Positions 41,592 to 51,538 of a DNA stretch of 64,000 nt are shown here, piece after piece. Origin of the DNA: Bacillus renqingensis (GTDB taxonomy: Bacteria > Bacillota > Bacilli > Bacillales > Cytobacillaceae); NCBI RefSeq assembly GCF_016464375.1, contig NZ_JADDIU010000009.1:1-64000 (forward strand), written 5' to 3'. The notes beneath the pieces were generated by a model. The model was not told the DNA's origin and ran no database searches. It saw only the letters and a list, made by a program, of their open reading frames with translations. Made by a program: the position numbers and the translations under genes. How positions within the stretch are numbered: the stretch's first letter is position 1; each line of letters starts with the position of its first letter.

Positions 41592-42599
41592 TTAATTTAC
41601 AACTGATCTAGCTTTTTCCGCCGGCTTATGTTCAACAGGAAAATAACAGGAAACAAAGTGTTCTTCGCCCCTCTTTTCTAGTGGCGGAGTATTTTCCCTG
41701 CAGGAATCTTGTGCAAACGGACATCTCGTATGAAAAACACAACCTGCCGGCGGGTTTGCTGGAGATGGAAGATCACCTTTTAAGACGATTCGTTCACGTG
41801 TTTTTTCTTTTTCCGGATCCGGCAATGGAATGGCGGAAAGTAATGCATTGGAATAAGGGTGGCAAGCTTCTTGAAAGAATGTTTCATTTTCCGACATCTC
41901 CATGATTTTCCCCAAGTACATGACCGCCACTTTATCGGCAATGTGTTTAACAACTGAAAGATCATGTGAGATGAACAGATAGGTCAGGTTTAGTTCTTTT
42001 TGCAAATCTTTAAATAAATTGATAACTTGTGCTTGAATCGATACATCCAAGGCGCTGACCGGCTCATCGCAAATGATTAACTTTGGTTCTAAGGCAATTG
42101 CCCGCGCAATCCCGATCCGCTGTCGCTGCCCTCCGGAAAACTCATGGGGAAGGCGATTGTAATATTCCGGCTTAAGTCCAACAAGTTCCATTAATTCCAG
42201 TACCCGATGTTTTACATTTTTGGTCGTTTTATAGGCCTTTAATGGTGCGGCAATAATATCCCCCACCTTCATTCGGGGATTAAGGCTTGTAAATGGATCT
42301 TGAAAAACCATTTGAATATCGCGGCGGAGCTGATGCATTTCTTGGTGATTAAATTCCAGAATATTTTTCCCCTCAAAGAGAATTTCCCCTGATGTCGGTT
42401 TTTGCAATCCGATAATGGTTCTTGCCAGAGTGCTTTTTCCGCAGCCGGATTCCCCGACAATGGCAAGTGTCTCCCCTTTATTTACAGTTAAACTGAGACC
42501 ATTAACAGCTTTTACATAATTCGTTGTTTTTTTGAACATTCCTTCTTCTATCGGAAAGTACATTTTCAAATCACGAATCTCCAGTAGACGATTGGACAT
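41592..42599 (-). CDS. oligopeptide ABC transporter ATPase (OppF/DppF)
   Basis: A 335-residue ATPase with Walker A GESGCGKSTLAR, signature LSGGQ-type HEFSGGQRQRIGIARAIALEPKLIICDEPVSALDVS, and the OppF C-terminal extension with GCVFHTRCPFAQDSC, in which cysteines coordinate an iron-sulfur or zinc site in some members. It powers import of peptides or related ligands together with the D, B and C components. Its ATG overlaps the stop of the preceding ATPase. Confidence 0.92.
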   Translation of the reverse strand: MSNRLLEIRDLKMYFPIEEGMFKKTTNYVKAVNGLSLTVNKGETLAIVGESGCGKSTLARTIIGLQKPTSGEILFEGKNILEFNHQEMHQLRRDIQMVFQDPFTSLNPRMKVGDIIAAPLKAYKTTKNVKHRVLELMELVGLKPEYYNRLPHEFSGGQRQRIGIARAIALEPKLIICDEPVSALDVSIQAQVINLFKDLQKELNLTYLFISHDLSVVKHIADKVAVMYLGKIMEMSENETFFQEACHPYSNALLSAIPLPDPEKEKTRERIVLKGDLPSPANPPAGCVFHTRCPFAQDSCRENTPPLEKRGEEHFVSCYFPVEHKPAEKARSVVN

Positions 42600-43618
42600 T
42601 ACCCTCGAACCCCTTCCCGTTCAACGGCTTCCAGCTGCCGCTTCCGTTCATTAAATTCTCTTTGGGACAAAACACATGCTGCCAGATGGCCATTGCCTCT
42701 TTCAGCTAAAACAGGGTCTACCTCTAAACATTCCGGCCCAGCAAACAGACACCGTGGGTTGAAATTGCACCCTTTTGGCGGTGTGATAAGATTAGGCGGC
42801 TGTCCTTGAATAGGAACGAGACGCTCATTTCCCGCTGAACCAATATTGGGCATCGACCGTAAAAGAGACCAGGTATACGGCATAGAAGTACGATAAAAAA
42901 TATCCGCTGTACTCCCTTCTTCGACAATTCTACCGGAATACATAACCATTACCCTATCCGCTAATTTGGCAACAACGCCCAAGTCGTGTGTAATGATGAT
43001 GATCGCAGTGCCATATTTTTTTTGAATGCTGGCCAACAGCTCCAAGATTTGTGCCTGAATCGTCACGTCGAGTGCCGTTGTCGGTTCGTCAGCAATCAGC
43101 AATTTGGGGCGGCATGCCAAAGCAATGGCAATCATGACCCGCTGTCTCATTCCGCCTGAAAATTGATGCGGGTAATCCCTCATCCGACGCTCAGGATCCG
43201 GTATGCCAACATCAGTTAACAACTCAATCGCCTTTCTTTCTGCATCCTTCCGGGATAGATCCTGATGGGTGCGAATGGCTTCAATAAGTTGTTTTTCAAT
43301 TCTGAAGATAGGATTCAAGCTTGACATTGGATCTTGAAAAATCATTGAAATTTTATTACCGCGGATTTTGCGCAGCTCGCTTTCCTTCATGGTCAGCAAA
43401 TTCTGACCCTCAAATAAAATTTCCCCCTGCGGATAGAACACTGGCGGTTTCGGATTCAACTGCATTAGCGAAAGAGCAAGGACACTTTTGCCGCTGCCGG
43501 ATTCCCCGACAATCCCCACTGTTTCTCCTGCCTTTATAGAAAACGAAACATCATCGACAGCCTTTACAACACCAGCGTCTACGTCTATATAAGCTTTTAA
43601 ATTTTTTACCTCGAGCAC
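42599..43618 (-). CDS. oligopeptide ABC transporter ATPase (OppD/DppD)
   Basis: A 339-residue ATPase with Walker [15 protein letters not shown], signature [36 protein letters not shown], and the oligopeptide C-terminal motif [15 protein letters not shown]. It pairs with the OppF-like subunit to form an asymmetric ATPase dimer. Its stop codon overlaps the next start by one base. The fourth gene of the operon. Confidence 0.92.
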   Translation of the reverse strand: MLEVKNLKAYIDVDAGVVKAVDDVSFSIKAGETVGIVGESGSGKSVLALSLMQLNPKPPVFYPQGEILFEGQNLLTMKESELRKIRGNKISMIFQDPMSSLNPIFRIEKQLIEAIRTHQDLSRKDAERKAIELLTDVGIPDPERRMRDYPHQFSGGMRQRVMIAIALACRPKLLIADEPTTALDVTIQAQILELLASIQKKYGTAIIIITHDLGVVAKLADRVMVMYSGRIVEEGSTADIFYRTSMPYTWSLLRSMPNIGSAGNERLVPIQGQPPNLITPPKGCNFNPRCLFAGPECLEVDPVLAERGNGHLAACVLSQREFNERKRQLEAVEREGVRG

Positions 43619-43642
43619 AGTAATCCCCCCAGCTCTTTCATT

Positions 43643-44500
43643 TTAGGCAATCTTTTGTTCCCCGTTGCTAACCATGCTTGTTCTTTTCTTTCTTTTTGCT
43701 GGAGCATGCGGGTCGAACGCATCCCGCAATCCGTCTCCTAAAACATTCAAAGCAAGTACGGTCAAAACAATGGCCACACCTGGAAAAATCGAAAACCATG
43801 GGGCAATCGTAATATACACTTGAGCCTCTTGAAGCATATTCCCCCATGTGGGGGTGGTAGGATTGACGCCGACCCCAAGAAAGCTGAGAGCAGCTTCTGC
43901 TAAGATTGCCTTCGCAAAAATAAAGGTCCCTTGAACAATAATCGGCGACAATACATTCGGTAAAATATACTGAAATAAGATAACCGGATCACTCACACCA
44001 GTTGTTTTCGCCGCTTCTATATATTGAATATTCCTTATCTGCAGTACGGCAGAACGGACAACCCTTGATACTACAGGAAAAAAAGCAAAGGTCAGGGCAA
44101 TAATAATATTGGTTATATTGCCGCCCAGTGCTGCCACTAATGCTAGGGCGAGCAAAAGGGCAGGAAACGCCAGCATCCCATCAATGATTCTCATGACAAT
44201 AAAATCAGCCTTCTTATAGTAACCCGATAATAACCCGATAACAGTTCCTACTATCGTTGAGATCACTGCTACTACCACACCTATAAATAGAGAAACCCGG
44301 GCAGCCACAATCACTCGGGAAAAGATATCACGGCCAAAGTGATCGGTTCCAAACCAATGCTTAGCAGAAGGGCCAAGTAATCGTTGGTGTGAATCGATAT
44401 AAGTGGGTGATTGCACAAGCCATAGTGAAGCGGTAATCGTTGCTACCGTAACCAGCAGCAATACCCCTAATGCCAGCAGATTTCGCTTTTTCTTAAACAT
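43643..44500 (-). CDS. oligopeptide ABC transporter permease (OppC/DppC)
   Basis: A 285-residue permease with six helices and the BPD_transp motif EAAKTTGVSDPVILFQYILPNVLSPIIV (EAA loop). The N-terminus has the OppC-type extracellular domain SPTYIDSHQRLLGPSAKHWFGTDHFGRDIFSRVIVAARVS. It forms the channel with the B subunit. Confidence 0.93.
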   Translation of the reverse strand: MFKKKRNLLALGVLLLVTVATITASLWLVQSPTYIDSHQRLLGPSAKHWFGTDHFGRDIFSRVIVAARVSLFIGVVVAVISTIVGTVIGLLSGYYKKADFIVMRIIDGMLAFPALLLALALVAALGGNITNIIIALTFAFFPVVSRVVRSAVLQIRNIQYIEAAKTTGVSDPVILFQYILPNVLSPIIVQGTFIFAKAILAEAALSFLGVGVNPTTPTWGNMLQEAQVYITIAPWFSIFPGVAIVLTVLALNVLGDGLRDAFDPHAPAKRKKRTSMVSNGEQKIA

Positions 44501-44537
44501 TCGGACATCTCCTTTGCTATTTATTCAGATTGATCCA

Positions 44538-45482
44538 TTAGTCATAGCGAATTCTTGGGTCTAAAAAGGTATATAGAAGATCAACAAATAAGTTTACTAA
44601 AACATAAATGGCTGCAATGAATAAAATAACGCCTTGAATAACTGGGTAATCTCTTCGATAAATAGAATCAATTAAAAGCTGGCCAATTCCCGGGATGGTA
44701 AAGATGGTTTCAATAATAACGGTTCCTCCCATCAAACCGGCTACAATGGTCGCAATGACCGTTGTTGTTGGAATGAGCGCATTGGAAAATACATGTTTCA
44801 TTAAAACAATACTTTCTTTCACTCCTTTTGCCCGGGCAGTTCTTATGTAGTCCTGATTGACCGCCTCCAGCATTCCGTCTCGAAGCATCCGTGCTACAAG
44901 TCCGATTTCCACAGCAGCCAAAACGAAGGCCGGTAAAAATAAATGATAAATCCAATTCAAAACTCCATCTCCAAATGCGGCGTAACCGGCTACCGGAAAA
45001 ATGGGAAAAGTCACAGCAAAACCTAGTACAAGTAAGATGGCAAACCAAAATTCCGGAATCGAAACCCCCAAAAGGGTAACCGAAATAAATAACGGATCCA
45101 AAAGGCTATTTCGTTTCCAAACGACAAATATCGCTGTCGGGATAGCAATCAATAGAATTAAAATAAGGGCAAAGATTGTCAAACTAAATGTTGGACCAAT
45201 ATGATTCAAAATGATACGTAAAACAGGCTCAGACGAATATACAGACTGTCCAAAGTCACCCATTAGGATGTTTTTCAGCCAATAAAAAAACTGAACTAGT
45301 AATGGTTTATCAAGTCCTAGTTGTTTTTCTAACTGTGCAACACTTTCTTTCGTAGATTCTTCTCCTAAAATGAGCGTTGCGGGATTTCCAGGTGTAAGAT
45401 GAACAATCATAAATACGATGATACTAACAATAAACATGACAGGTATTAACGAAAACAGCCTGCGCAGCGTATATTTAATCAC
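44538..45482 (-). CDS. oligopeptide ABC transporter permease (OppB/DppB)
   Basis: A 314-residue permease with six helices: starts IKYTLRRLFSLIPVMFIVSIIVFMIVHLTPGNPA, as typical for OppB, and has the EAA loop YIRTARAKGVKESIVLMKHVFSNALIPTTTVI. It is separated from the binding-protein gene by a terminator hairpin, so it should be made in lower amount. Confidence 0.93.
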   Translation of the reverse strand: MIKYTLRRLFSLIPVMFIVSIIVFMIVHLTPGNPATLILGEESTKESVAQLEKQLGLDKPLLVQFFYWLKNILMGDFGQSVYSSEPVLRIILNHIGPTFSLTIFALILILLIAIPTAIFVVWKRNSLLDPLFISVTLLGVSIPEFWFAILLVLGFAVTFPIFPVAGYAAFGDGVLNWIYHLFLPAFVLAAVEIGLVARMLRDGMLEAVNQDYIRTARAKGVKESIVLMKHVFSNALIPTTTVIATIVAGLMGGTVIIETIFTIPGIGQLLIDSIYRRDYPVIQGVILFIAAIYVLVNLFVDLLYTFLDPRIRYD

Positions 45483-45523
45483 TTAACTCCCTCCCAACTT
45501 CTAACTTATTAAGCGAAAAAGGG

Positions 45524-45555
45524 AAGCTCGTCAGAATGGCTAACTAACGAGCTTC
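45524..45555 (-). terminator. intercistronic terminator after the binding-protein gene
   Basis: Minus strand GAAGCTCGT and ACGAGCTTC pair around a 14-base loop and are followed by CCCTTTTTC. Its place between the binding-protein and permease genes implies partial termination to favour the binding protein. Confidence 0.65.
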
Positions 45556-45571
45556 TACAAATTAAATTGAA

Positions 45572-47194
45572 TTATTTACTCTTCCATGTATTCCAGAAAC
45601 GCTGTCCCAACCAGTTGTCATACTCTTGAAGTTTATGGCTCTTAATATCGAGTGATGTTTCATTGGCAATTTTATAAAATGGAAGTTCCTCGTAAACGGT
45701 TTGATTCATTTTTGTTAAGATGTCTTTTTTCTGCTCCTTTGTTTCAGCCTTACCCCATTGGTCTAACAAATCCTGCCAACGGTCACTTTTATACCAGCCG
45801 CTGCTTTCGGTACCTAAACTAAGCATTCCCAGTTCACTCGGAGCGAAACGAGTAGACCAGCCGACAACTTCCAAATCCCAGTTTTTAGGGTCTTTCCATT
45901 TATCAAGGAACGTTGCCCATTCATATGGAGCCAGTTCTACTTTAAAACCTACTTCTTCCATTTGTTGTTTCACAATTTGGGAGATCTTTTTATAGTTTTC
46001 ATTATTGTTGGAATAAATGATTTTTAATGTTCTGCCATCGTAACTCGATTCCTTCAGAAGTTTTTTCGCTTTTTCTTTGTCATAGGCTAAATATCCATTT
46101 GTTCCTTCTTTGGAATATAGCTCCGTTTGCTCTGGATCAAATAACGCTCCATCTAAACTATAAAACTTCTTATTTCCATATGTTGCTTCCGCAATGGCCT
46201 GCTTATCCAAAGCATAATTCAACGCCTGACGTACCTTTAGGTCATTGAACGGGGCTTCAGATTTATCTGGTGTCATGGTTGAATATCCATTTATATACGT
46301 AACCGGATCAATATTTGGTGTTGATGAGACGACATCATACAAGTCAGCAGGAATATTTTGTGCATAGTCATATAATCCTGTTTTTAGCCCGTTCAACATT
46401 ACCTGTGAATCTTTTACAATTTGAAATTCAATTTTATCAAAGTGAGCCGTTTTCTTTCCTGTCAAACCGCCCCAATCTGTTTCCGTGCGAGCCGAGTAAT
46501 CTTTAAATTTGGATAAAATAATCTTTTGCCCTTTATCCCATTTTTCAAATTTGTAAGGACCTGTCCCAATTAATTGTTCGGGTTTAAGAGGCTGCTCTCC
46601 CGCCTCATTGGCAATTTTGGCAGGTATAACGATTAAAGCTGATTTCGGTGCGGCCATACTGGCAATGAATGGCTTATAGTCTTTTTTCAATTTAATTTCA
46701 ACTGTTTTGTCATTAACAGCCTTGACAGTGTCCATATACGCACCCGTAATTTTACCTACTGATGATACCTTCCTCCAGCGATCAATGGATGCGGCAGCAT
46801 CCTTCGCCGTAACCGTTGACCCATCATGAAAATGAACTCCCTCACGCAGGTTCATTGTATAGGTTAAGCCATCCTTACTGACTTTGTAATCTTTGGCCAC
46901 CATTGGTTTAATAGCAAAGTTCTTATCCAGTGCGAATAGCGTTTCAAAAATATGCCAGCCAATATCCCTTGTTGGTGAAGCCCCGGTATACGACCAGTCA
47001 AGTGTATCTGGCTCTGATTGGTAGGCGACTTTTAATAGGCCTCCATTTGTTGGTTCTCCGGCAGATTCTTCACCGCCTGTTTTAGCTGTCTTTGAAGTAG
47101 TATCTTTGCTACATCCTACTAAGCTAGCAATAACAAGCAAGCAAAGTACAAAAATGAAGCCAACTTTTCGATGTTTAGCAGTTTTCAATTTCAT
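45572..47194 (-). CDS. ABC transporter substrate-binding lipoprotein (SBP_bac_5)
   Basis: A 540-residue lipoprotein with signal peptide and lipobox (LLVIASLVGCSKD, Cys28). It is an extracellular solute-binding protein of family 5: LLKVAYQSEPDTLDWSYTGASPTRDIGWHIFETLF, then the family signature EGVHFHDGSTVTAKDAAASIDRW. It presents peptides, or in some relatives nickel or sugars, to the permease. A strong sigma-A promoter lies upstream. First gene of the five-gene operon. Confidence 0.92.
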   Translation of the reverse strand: MKLKTAKHRKVGFIFVLCLLVIASLVGCSKDTTSKTAKTGGEESAGEPTNGGLLKVAYQSEPDTLDWSYTGASPTRDIGWHIFETLFALDKNFAIKPMVAKDYKVSKDGLTYTMNLREGVHFHDGSTVTAKDAAASIDRWRKVSSVGKITGAYMDTVKAVNDKTVEIKLKKDYKPFIASMAAPKSALIVIPAKIANEAGEQPLKPEQLIGTGPYKFEKWDKGQKIILSKFKDYSARTETDWGGLTGKKTAHFDKIEFQIVKDSQVMLNGLKTGLYDYAQNIPADLYDVVSSTPNIDPVTYINGYSTMTPDKSEAPFNDLKVRQALNYALDKQAIAEATYGNKKFYSLDGALFDPEQTELYSKEGTNGYLAYDKEKAKKLLKESSYDGRTLKIIYSNNNENYKKISQIVKQQMEEVGFKVELAPYEWATFLDKWKDPKNWDLEVVGWSTRFAPSELGMLSLGTESSGWYKSDRWQDLLDQWGKAETKEQKKDILTKMNQTVYEELPFYKIANETSLDIKSHKLQEYDNWLGQRFWNTWKSK

Positions 47195-47316
47195 ATCCCC
47201 CTATAGTTATTTTGATTTTGGTGAATTTCCATCTGATTACTTGGTTTTAAAGGCCAAAAAAAATCTTTCTTTAATAATTAAAAACCTATAAGATAACTTA
47301 GAATTATTATTTATTT

Positions 47317-47345
47317 AATATAGATGGTATTTTTTCTATTGTCAA
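47317..47345 (-). promoter_or_regulatory. sigma-A promoter of the peptide transporter operon
   Basis: Minus strand TTGACA (47340-47345), 17 bases, TATATT (47317-47322), about 115 bases before the start codon. Confidence 0.7.
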
Positions 47346-47380
47346 GAGTTAAAATACCGAGAATTAGAAATTATTAAAAT

Positions 47381-47407
47381 GAAAGCAGCCATCTACAGGC
47401 TGCTTTC
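47381..47407 (-). terminator. terminator of the polyferredoxin gene
   Basis: GAAAGCAGCC and GGCTGCTTTC pair with a seven-base loop; a T-rich stretch (ATTTTAATAATTT) follows on the minus strand. The transporter promoter begins just below. Confidence 0.7.
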
Positions 47408-47416
47408 CAAACTTTA

Positions 47417-48433
47417 TTAATGCCCCACATACCTGGCATAGGGAATCAACTCTTTCCAATCTTCATAGGTCAGGATGGTATTCCAATGGCCTGTTACTTT
47501 TGCAACCCCGACAACTACGAAAAAGAGGGCGATGAACCCAACAGGAATGAACCATTTATTGACCTTTTTATTAACAACCGTCATGTTTAAAGTATCTTTA
47601 ATCGGACAGGCCTCTACACAGGACATACAGGCATTGCAGTTCGGGCTGACGGCTGCCTTCTTGGTATGTACCTTAATTCGCTGCGGACATACCTTGGTGC
47701 ACATTTCGCAATTGGTACAAGTATCTGCATTCCGCCGTACTTTTGTTATTCTAAAAAGCGAGCCAAGGCCGATCATGGCTCCATATGGACAAAGGAAACG
47801 GCACCAGAAGTTTCTAAAGAAAAGCGATAATACAAAAAGAACAAGAATGACTTTCAGCGCAAAACCGCCAATATGTAAAAAGAACAAAAGCATCTTAACG
47901 TCTGATATTTTATTATATGGATCCTCCAGAAAGGTCTTCGCTTGAAAGGTTGGCATTGAAATAATCATGCTGATAAAGAAATAAAGCAATAAATATTTCA
48001 GCGAAGTTAACAGCCATTCAAGCCAAGTGGGAATCTCAAAGTTTCGTTTAAAAATCTTTCTCCCCAGCCACGCCGCCATTTCACTTGCTGTACCAATCGG
48101 GCAGAACCAGCTGCAAAATGATCTGCGAAAGATAACTCCCGATGCGATAAAAAAAGTAAGTAATACCAGGCCGGCAGGATGGATCATATCAAACTCCCCG
48201 CTCTTCAACCACACCTTTAAGGCGACCAAGGCACTGACTGGCAGAAACCCTTCTACGGCTGATGGCCTGGCCACAAATGGCGTCGCTCCTGCAGTTTCAA
48301 AATGTTTGTAAAACTGGTAGAATCGCAGCCCTACATATAGTAAAAACAATAGAAACCCAGCTTGGACAACATATCTGGTTATTTGGACAGGCTTACGTTT
48401 CAACTGTTTTTTATACCAAGCCTTCGATTTCAT
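47417..48433 (-). CDS. membrane polyferredoxin (NapH/CcoG-like)
   Basis: A 338-residue protein with about six helices and two kinds of cysteine motifs: CSWFCPIG and CRFLCPYGA near helix ends, as in NapH, NosR and CcoG, then two classic 4Fe-4S sites CTNCEMCTKVCPQ and CNACMSCVEACPI. Such proteins pass electrons from quinol or NAD(P)H to periplasmic or membrane reductases. No dedicated partner lies next to it. A Fnr/CRP-like TGTGA-N6-TCA sequence upstream (48488-48503) suggests anaerobic control, in line with the Mo-enzyme operon at 54-59 kb. Confidence 0.85.
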   Translation of the reverse strand: MKSKAWYKKQLKRKPVQITRYVVQAGFLLFLLYVGLRFYQFYKHFETAGATPFVARPSAVEGFLPVSALVALKVWLKSGEFDMIHPAGLVLLTFFIASGVIFRRSFCSWFCPIGTASEMAAWLGRKIFKRNFEIPTWLEWLLTSLKYLLLYFFISMIISMPTFQAKTFLEDPYNKISDVKMLLFFLHIGGFALKVILVLFVLSLFFRNFWCRFLCPYGAMIGLGSLFRITKVRRNADTCTNCEMCTKVCPQRIKVHTKKAAVSPNCNACMSCVEACPIKDTLNMTVVNKKVNKWFIPVGFIALFFVVVGVAKVTGHWNTILTYEDWKELIPYARYVGH

Positions 48434-48487
48434 TCATTTTCCCTCCATTCCAATATCTTAAATATAAGGAATTGGAACGACAGGAAA

Positions 48488-48503
48488 TGTGATTTTTATC
48501 AAT
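48488..48503 (-). promoter_or_regulatory. candidate Fnr-type box upstream of polyferredoxin
   Basis: TGTGATTTTTATCAAT agrees with TGTGA-N6-TCACA at eight of ten defined positions, about 55 bases before the start codon. A TGTCACA sits 35 bases further upstream. Tentative. Confidence 0.35.
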
Positions 48504-48637
48504 GAGGAGAGTCAATTCATAAAGATGTCACATTCTATTATTACCATCATAGCTTGGTTAACGGAGCTGTAATCGTCAAAGTGTCGATTTGTTCTAGAAA
48601 AATGAAGCCGATCGAAGAGCTGCAATTGAAAAGGAAA

Positions 48638-48664
48638 AGAACCAGTGGATTACTCACTGGTTCT
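48638..48664 (-). terminator. terminator of the Gfo/Idh gene
   Basis: AGAACCAGTG and CACTGGTTCT pair with a seven-base loop; followed on the minus strand by TTTCCTTTT. Confidence 0.7.
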
Positions 48665-48668
48665 CCTT

Positions 48669-49655
48669 TTATTTTTCCGTTCCAAAAATAATGTCATTTT
48701 GCTGTCGTGCTTCTTCCGTTATTCGCAAAACAATCTTGCTCCTAGTTTTTAATGCTTCATATTCTGCATCATTCTTCGACTCAATGATCCTTGCAAAGGT
48801 TCTGCATTCATAGACCATATCTTTACTCTCTTGCTCTACACTCAATACCTGTGCTTCTTTTGTATGGCTATCATAAAAGGTAATTTCAGAAATCGGGGCA
48901 ACATCTGCTAACACGAACGTTCCTTTTTCCCCATGGATCTCGCACGGAAGAACCGAATGGGATACCTTTGAACACAGAATCGTACAAACAAAATCGTCAT
49001 ACGTGAGCACAAGTGTACCACTGCCATCGATCCCGCTTCTTAAGCGGACAGGATGGTACGAAACCTGCTTCGGTTCACCAAACAACCCAACGGCTAAAGA
49101 AAGCGGATAGACACCTAAATCAACCAGTGCCCCGCCTGAAAATTCAGCAGTGAAAACATTGGGGTTCTCCCCTTTTAAAAATGAATCATAGCGGGAGGAG
49201 TATTGGATATATGGCAGCACCGTGCTTCTTAACTTGCCTGCAAGATGAAGCTTCTCCTTTAAAATCTGAAAATTAGGCGTGTGTACATTTCGAATGGCTT
49301 CAAATAAGTAGACGCCATTTTCATCTGCTATCCGGTAAGCTGCTTCTAATTCAGCCAAATTTGAAAAAATCGGCTTCTCGCAAATAACATGTTTTTTATT
49401 CTTCAAAAAGACTTGTGTCTGTTTAAAATGAACGGAATTGGGGGATGCAATGTAAACGACCTCAATTTCAGGATTTGCAGCCATTTCCTCAATATCTGTA
49501 TAATACCGGTAAGCATGGTAAGTATCTGCGAGTTTTTTCGCTTTATCAGCTGACCTGGAATACACCCCGACAAGCTTAAGGTGCTTACTCTCCAGCGCAG
49601 CCTGGATAAATGACTCAGTAATCCAACCAGTTCCAACTACTGCAAAATTTAGCAT
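48669..49655 (-). CDS. Gfo/Idh/MocA-family oxidoreductase
   Basis: A 328-residue NAD(P)-dependent oxidoreductase: N-terminal Rossmann fold (FAVVGTGWITESFIQAALES), the family motif HVICEKPIFSNLAELEAAY with the conserved EKP, and a C-terminal substrate domain with GGALVDLGVYPLSLAVGLFGEP. Usual substrates are sugars, inositols or biliverdin-like molecules; this one cannot be told. Stands alone with its own terminator. Confidence 0.88.
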   Translation of the reverse strand: MLNFAVVGTGWITESFIQAALESKHLKLVGVYSRSADKAKKLADTYHAYRYYTDIEEMAANPEIEVVYIASPNSVHFKQTQVFLKNKKHVICEKPIFSNLAELEAAYRIADENGVYLFEAIRNVHTPNFQILKEKLHLAGKLRSTVLPYIQYSSRYDSFLKGENPNVFTAEFSGGALVDLGVYPLSLAVGLFGEPKQVSYHPVRLRSGIDGSGTLVLTYDDFVCTILCSKVSHSVLPCEIHGEKGTFVLADVAPISEITFYDSHTKEAQVLSVEQESKDMVYECRTFARIIESKNDAEYEALKTRSKIVLRITEEARQQNDIIFGTEK

Positions 49656-49843
49656 TTGAATACTCCTTTCTGATTAACACCATTCAACATACTATTGTAT
49701 TCTTTTTTAGTGTATCTTTCCAATAACAGTATTAAAAAAATCATTATTTCACTGTTTTTCTGTTGAATTGTCGGGAAGAATGGAAAAATATCAATATTTA
49801 TGTTATTTATAAATAATAGACAAGATGAAAGAGGTTGAAAAGA

Positions 49844-51493
49844 GTGGATAAGCAAAACTCTAATTTTATAAAAGATATCATGATGAAAGATTTGGAATCC
49901 GGAAAACACAAAACCATTTTGACGCGGTTCCCGCCGGAGCCGAATGGGTATCTGCATATCGGCCACGCGAAATCGATCGTCCTTAACTTTGGTTTAGCCG
50001 ATGATTTTAACGGAAAAACAAATCTGCGCTTTGATGATACAAATCCGGCGAAGGAGGATATTGAATTTGTCAATTCCATTAAAGAAGATGTAAAATGGCT
50101 CGGCTATGAATGGGACAACTTATTTTTTGCCTCCAATTATTTCGATGAAATGTATAATCGTGCTGTACTTCTAATCAAGAAGGGGCTTGCCTATGTCGAT
50201 GACTTAAATGCTGACGAAATTCGTGAATACCGCGGTACACTTACGGAACCCGGCAAGAATAGCCCATACCGGGACCGCTCTATTGAGGAGAACCTTGATC
50301 TATTTGAACGGATGCGTGCCGGTGAATTTGCCAATGGTGAAAAGGTGTTGCGAGCTAAAATTGATATGGCTTCGCCAAATATTAATTTGCGTGACCCGGT
50401 CATTTATCGCATCGCCCATATCACGCATCATAATACAGGAGATAAATGGTGCATCTATCCGATGTATTCCTTTGCACACCCGCTCGAAGATGCGATTGAG
50501 GGGGTAACCCATTCTATCTGCACGATTGAATTTGAAGATCAGCGTCCATTCTATAATTGGGTGGTCGAACAATGTGAAATGAAAAACAAGCCGCAACAAA
50601 TCGAATTTGGCCGCTTGAACTTGACGAATACGGTAACGAGTAAGCGCAAGCTTAAACAACTGGTCGAAGAAGGCTATGTTGATGGCTGGGACGATCCACG
50701 GATGCCGACCATTTCCGGGATGCGCCGGAGAGGGTTTACGCCTGAATCGATCCGTGCCTTCATTAACGAAACCGCTGTGACAAAAAACAATGCAACGGTG
50801 GATTTCGAAATGCTGGAACATTTTGTCCGTGAGGATTTAAAATTAAGAGCACCGCGGACAATGGGGGTTATTCATCCACTTAAGGTGGTTATTACCAATT
50901 ATCCTGAGGGACAAATTGAATTGCTTGATGCCGAAATCAATCCGGAAAATCCGGAAATGGGTACACGGAAGATTCCGTTTTCCCGTGAAATCTACATCGA
51001 GCAGGACGATTTCATGGAAAACCCGCCAAAGAAATATTTTCGCCTCTTCCCAGGAAACGAGGTTCGTTTGAAGCATGCCTATTTCATCAAATGTGAGGAA
51101 GTCGTTAAAGATGCGGATGGGAAGGTAGTGGAACTTCGCTGCACGTATGATCCGGAAACCAAAAGCGGCACCGGCTTTACAGGAAGAAAGGTGAAGGGTA
51201 CGATTCATTGGGTGGAAGCAACACATGCTGTTCCTGCAGAATTTCGTCTCTACGAGCCGTTAATTTTAAATGAATCAGAAGACGACGAAGAGGGCACTTT
51301 CCTTGACCATGTAAACCCAAATTCACTTCAGGTATTTCAAGGTTTTATCGAGCCTAACATGAAGGAAAGCCGTCCACATGATAAATTTCAATTCTTTAGA
51401 CATGGCTATTTCAACGTCGACCCTAAAGATACAACCATTGATAAGCTAGTATTCAACCGGATTGTTTCCTTGAAAAGCTCGTTTAAGCTATAA
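49844..51493 (+). CDS. glnS: glutaminyl-tRNA synthetase
   Basis: A 549-residue class I synthetase of the GlnRS type. HIGH motif in [32 protein letters not shown]/acceptor region in [17 protein letters not shown] counterpart [14 protein letters not shown], and the two C-terminal anticodon-binding beta barrels ([16 protein letters not shown] ...). It charges tRNA-Gln directly. Most Bacilli lack GlnRS and use GltX plus GatCAB, so this gene was probably gained by transfer. The start is GTG at 49844, eight bases after AAAGAGG; TTG 49835 is less likely. A palindromic repeat serves as terminator. Confidence 0.93.
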   Translation: MDKQNSNFIKDIMMKDLESGKHKTILTRFPPEPNGYLHIGHAKSIVLNFGLADDFNGKTNLRFDDTNPAKEDIEFVNSIKEDVKWLGYEWDNLFFASNYFDEMYNRAVLLIKKGLAYVDDLNADEIREYRGTLTEPGKNSPYRDRSIEENLDLFERMRAGEFANGEKVLRAKIDMASPNINLRDPVIYRIAHITHHNTGDKWCIYPMYSFAHPLEDAIEGVTHSICTIEFEDQRPFYNWVVEQCEMKNKPQQIEFGRLNLTNTVTSKRKLKQLVEEGYVDGWDDPRMPTISGMRRRGFTPESIRAFINETAVTKNNATVDFEMLEHFVREDLKLRAPRTMGVIHPLKVVITNYPEGQIELLDAEINPENPEMGTRKIPFSREIYIEQDDFMENPPKKYFRLFPGNEVRLKHAYFIKCEEVVKDADGKVVELRCTYDPETKSGTGFTGRKVKGTIHWVEATHAVPAEFRLYEPLILNESEDDEEGTFLDHVNPNSLQVFQGFIEPNMKESRPHDKFQFFRHGYFNVDPKDTTIDKLVFNRIVSLKSSFKL

Positions 51494-51538
51494 AAACAGG
51501 TGTCAGGCACCGCCAAAGCGGTGCCTGACACCTGTTTT
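51493..51538. repeat. GGTGTCAGGCACC palindrome acting as terminator
   Basis: AAAACAGGTGTCAGGCACC with CGC, loop AAA, then the reverse complement and TTTTATTTT. The arms are those of the repeat at 31683 but with a different centre. It lies between convergent glnS and the kinase gene and has T-runs both ways. Confidence 0.85.

Noticed and set aside
44710..45048. Minus-strand 112-residue frame within the permease gene
   Set aside because: It overlaps a clear OppB permease in another frame and has the skewed composition of a shadow frame.
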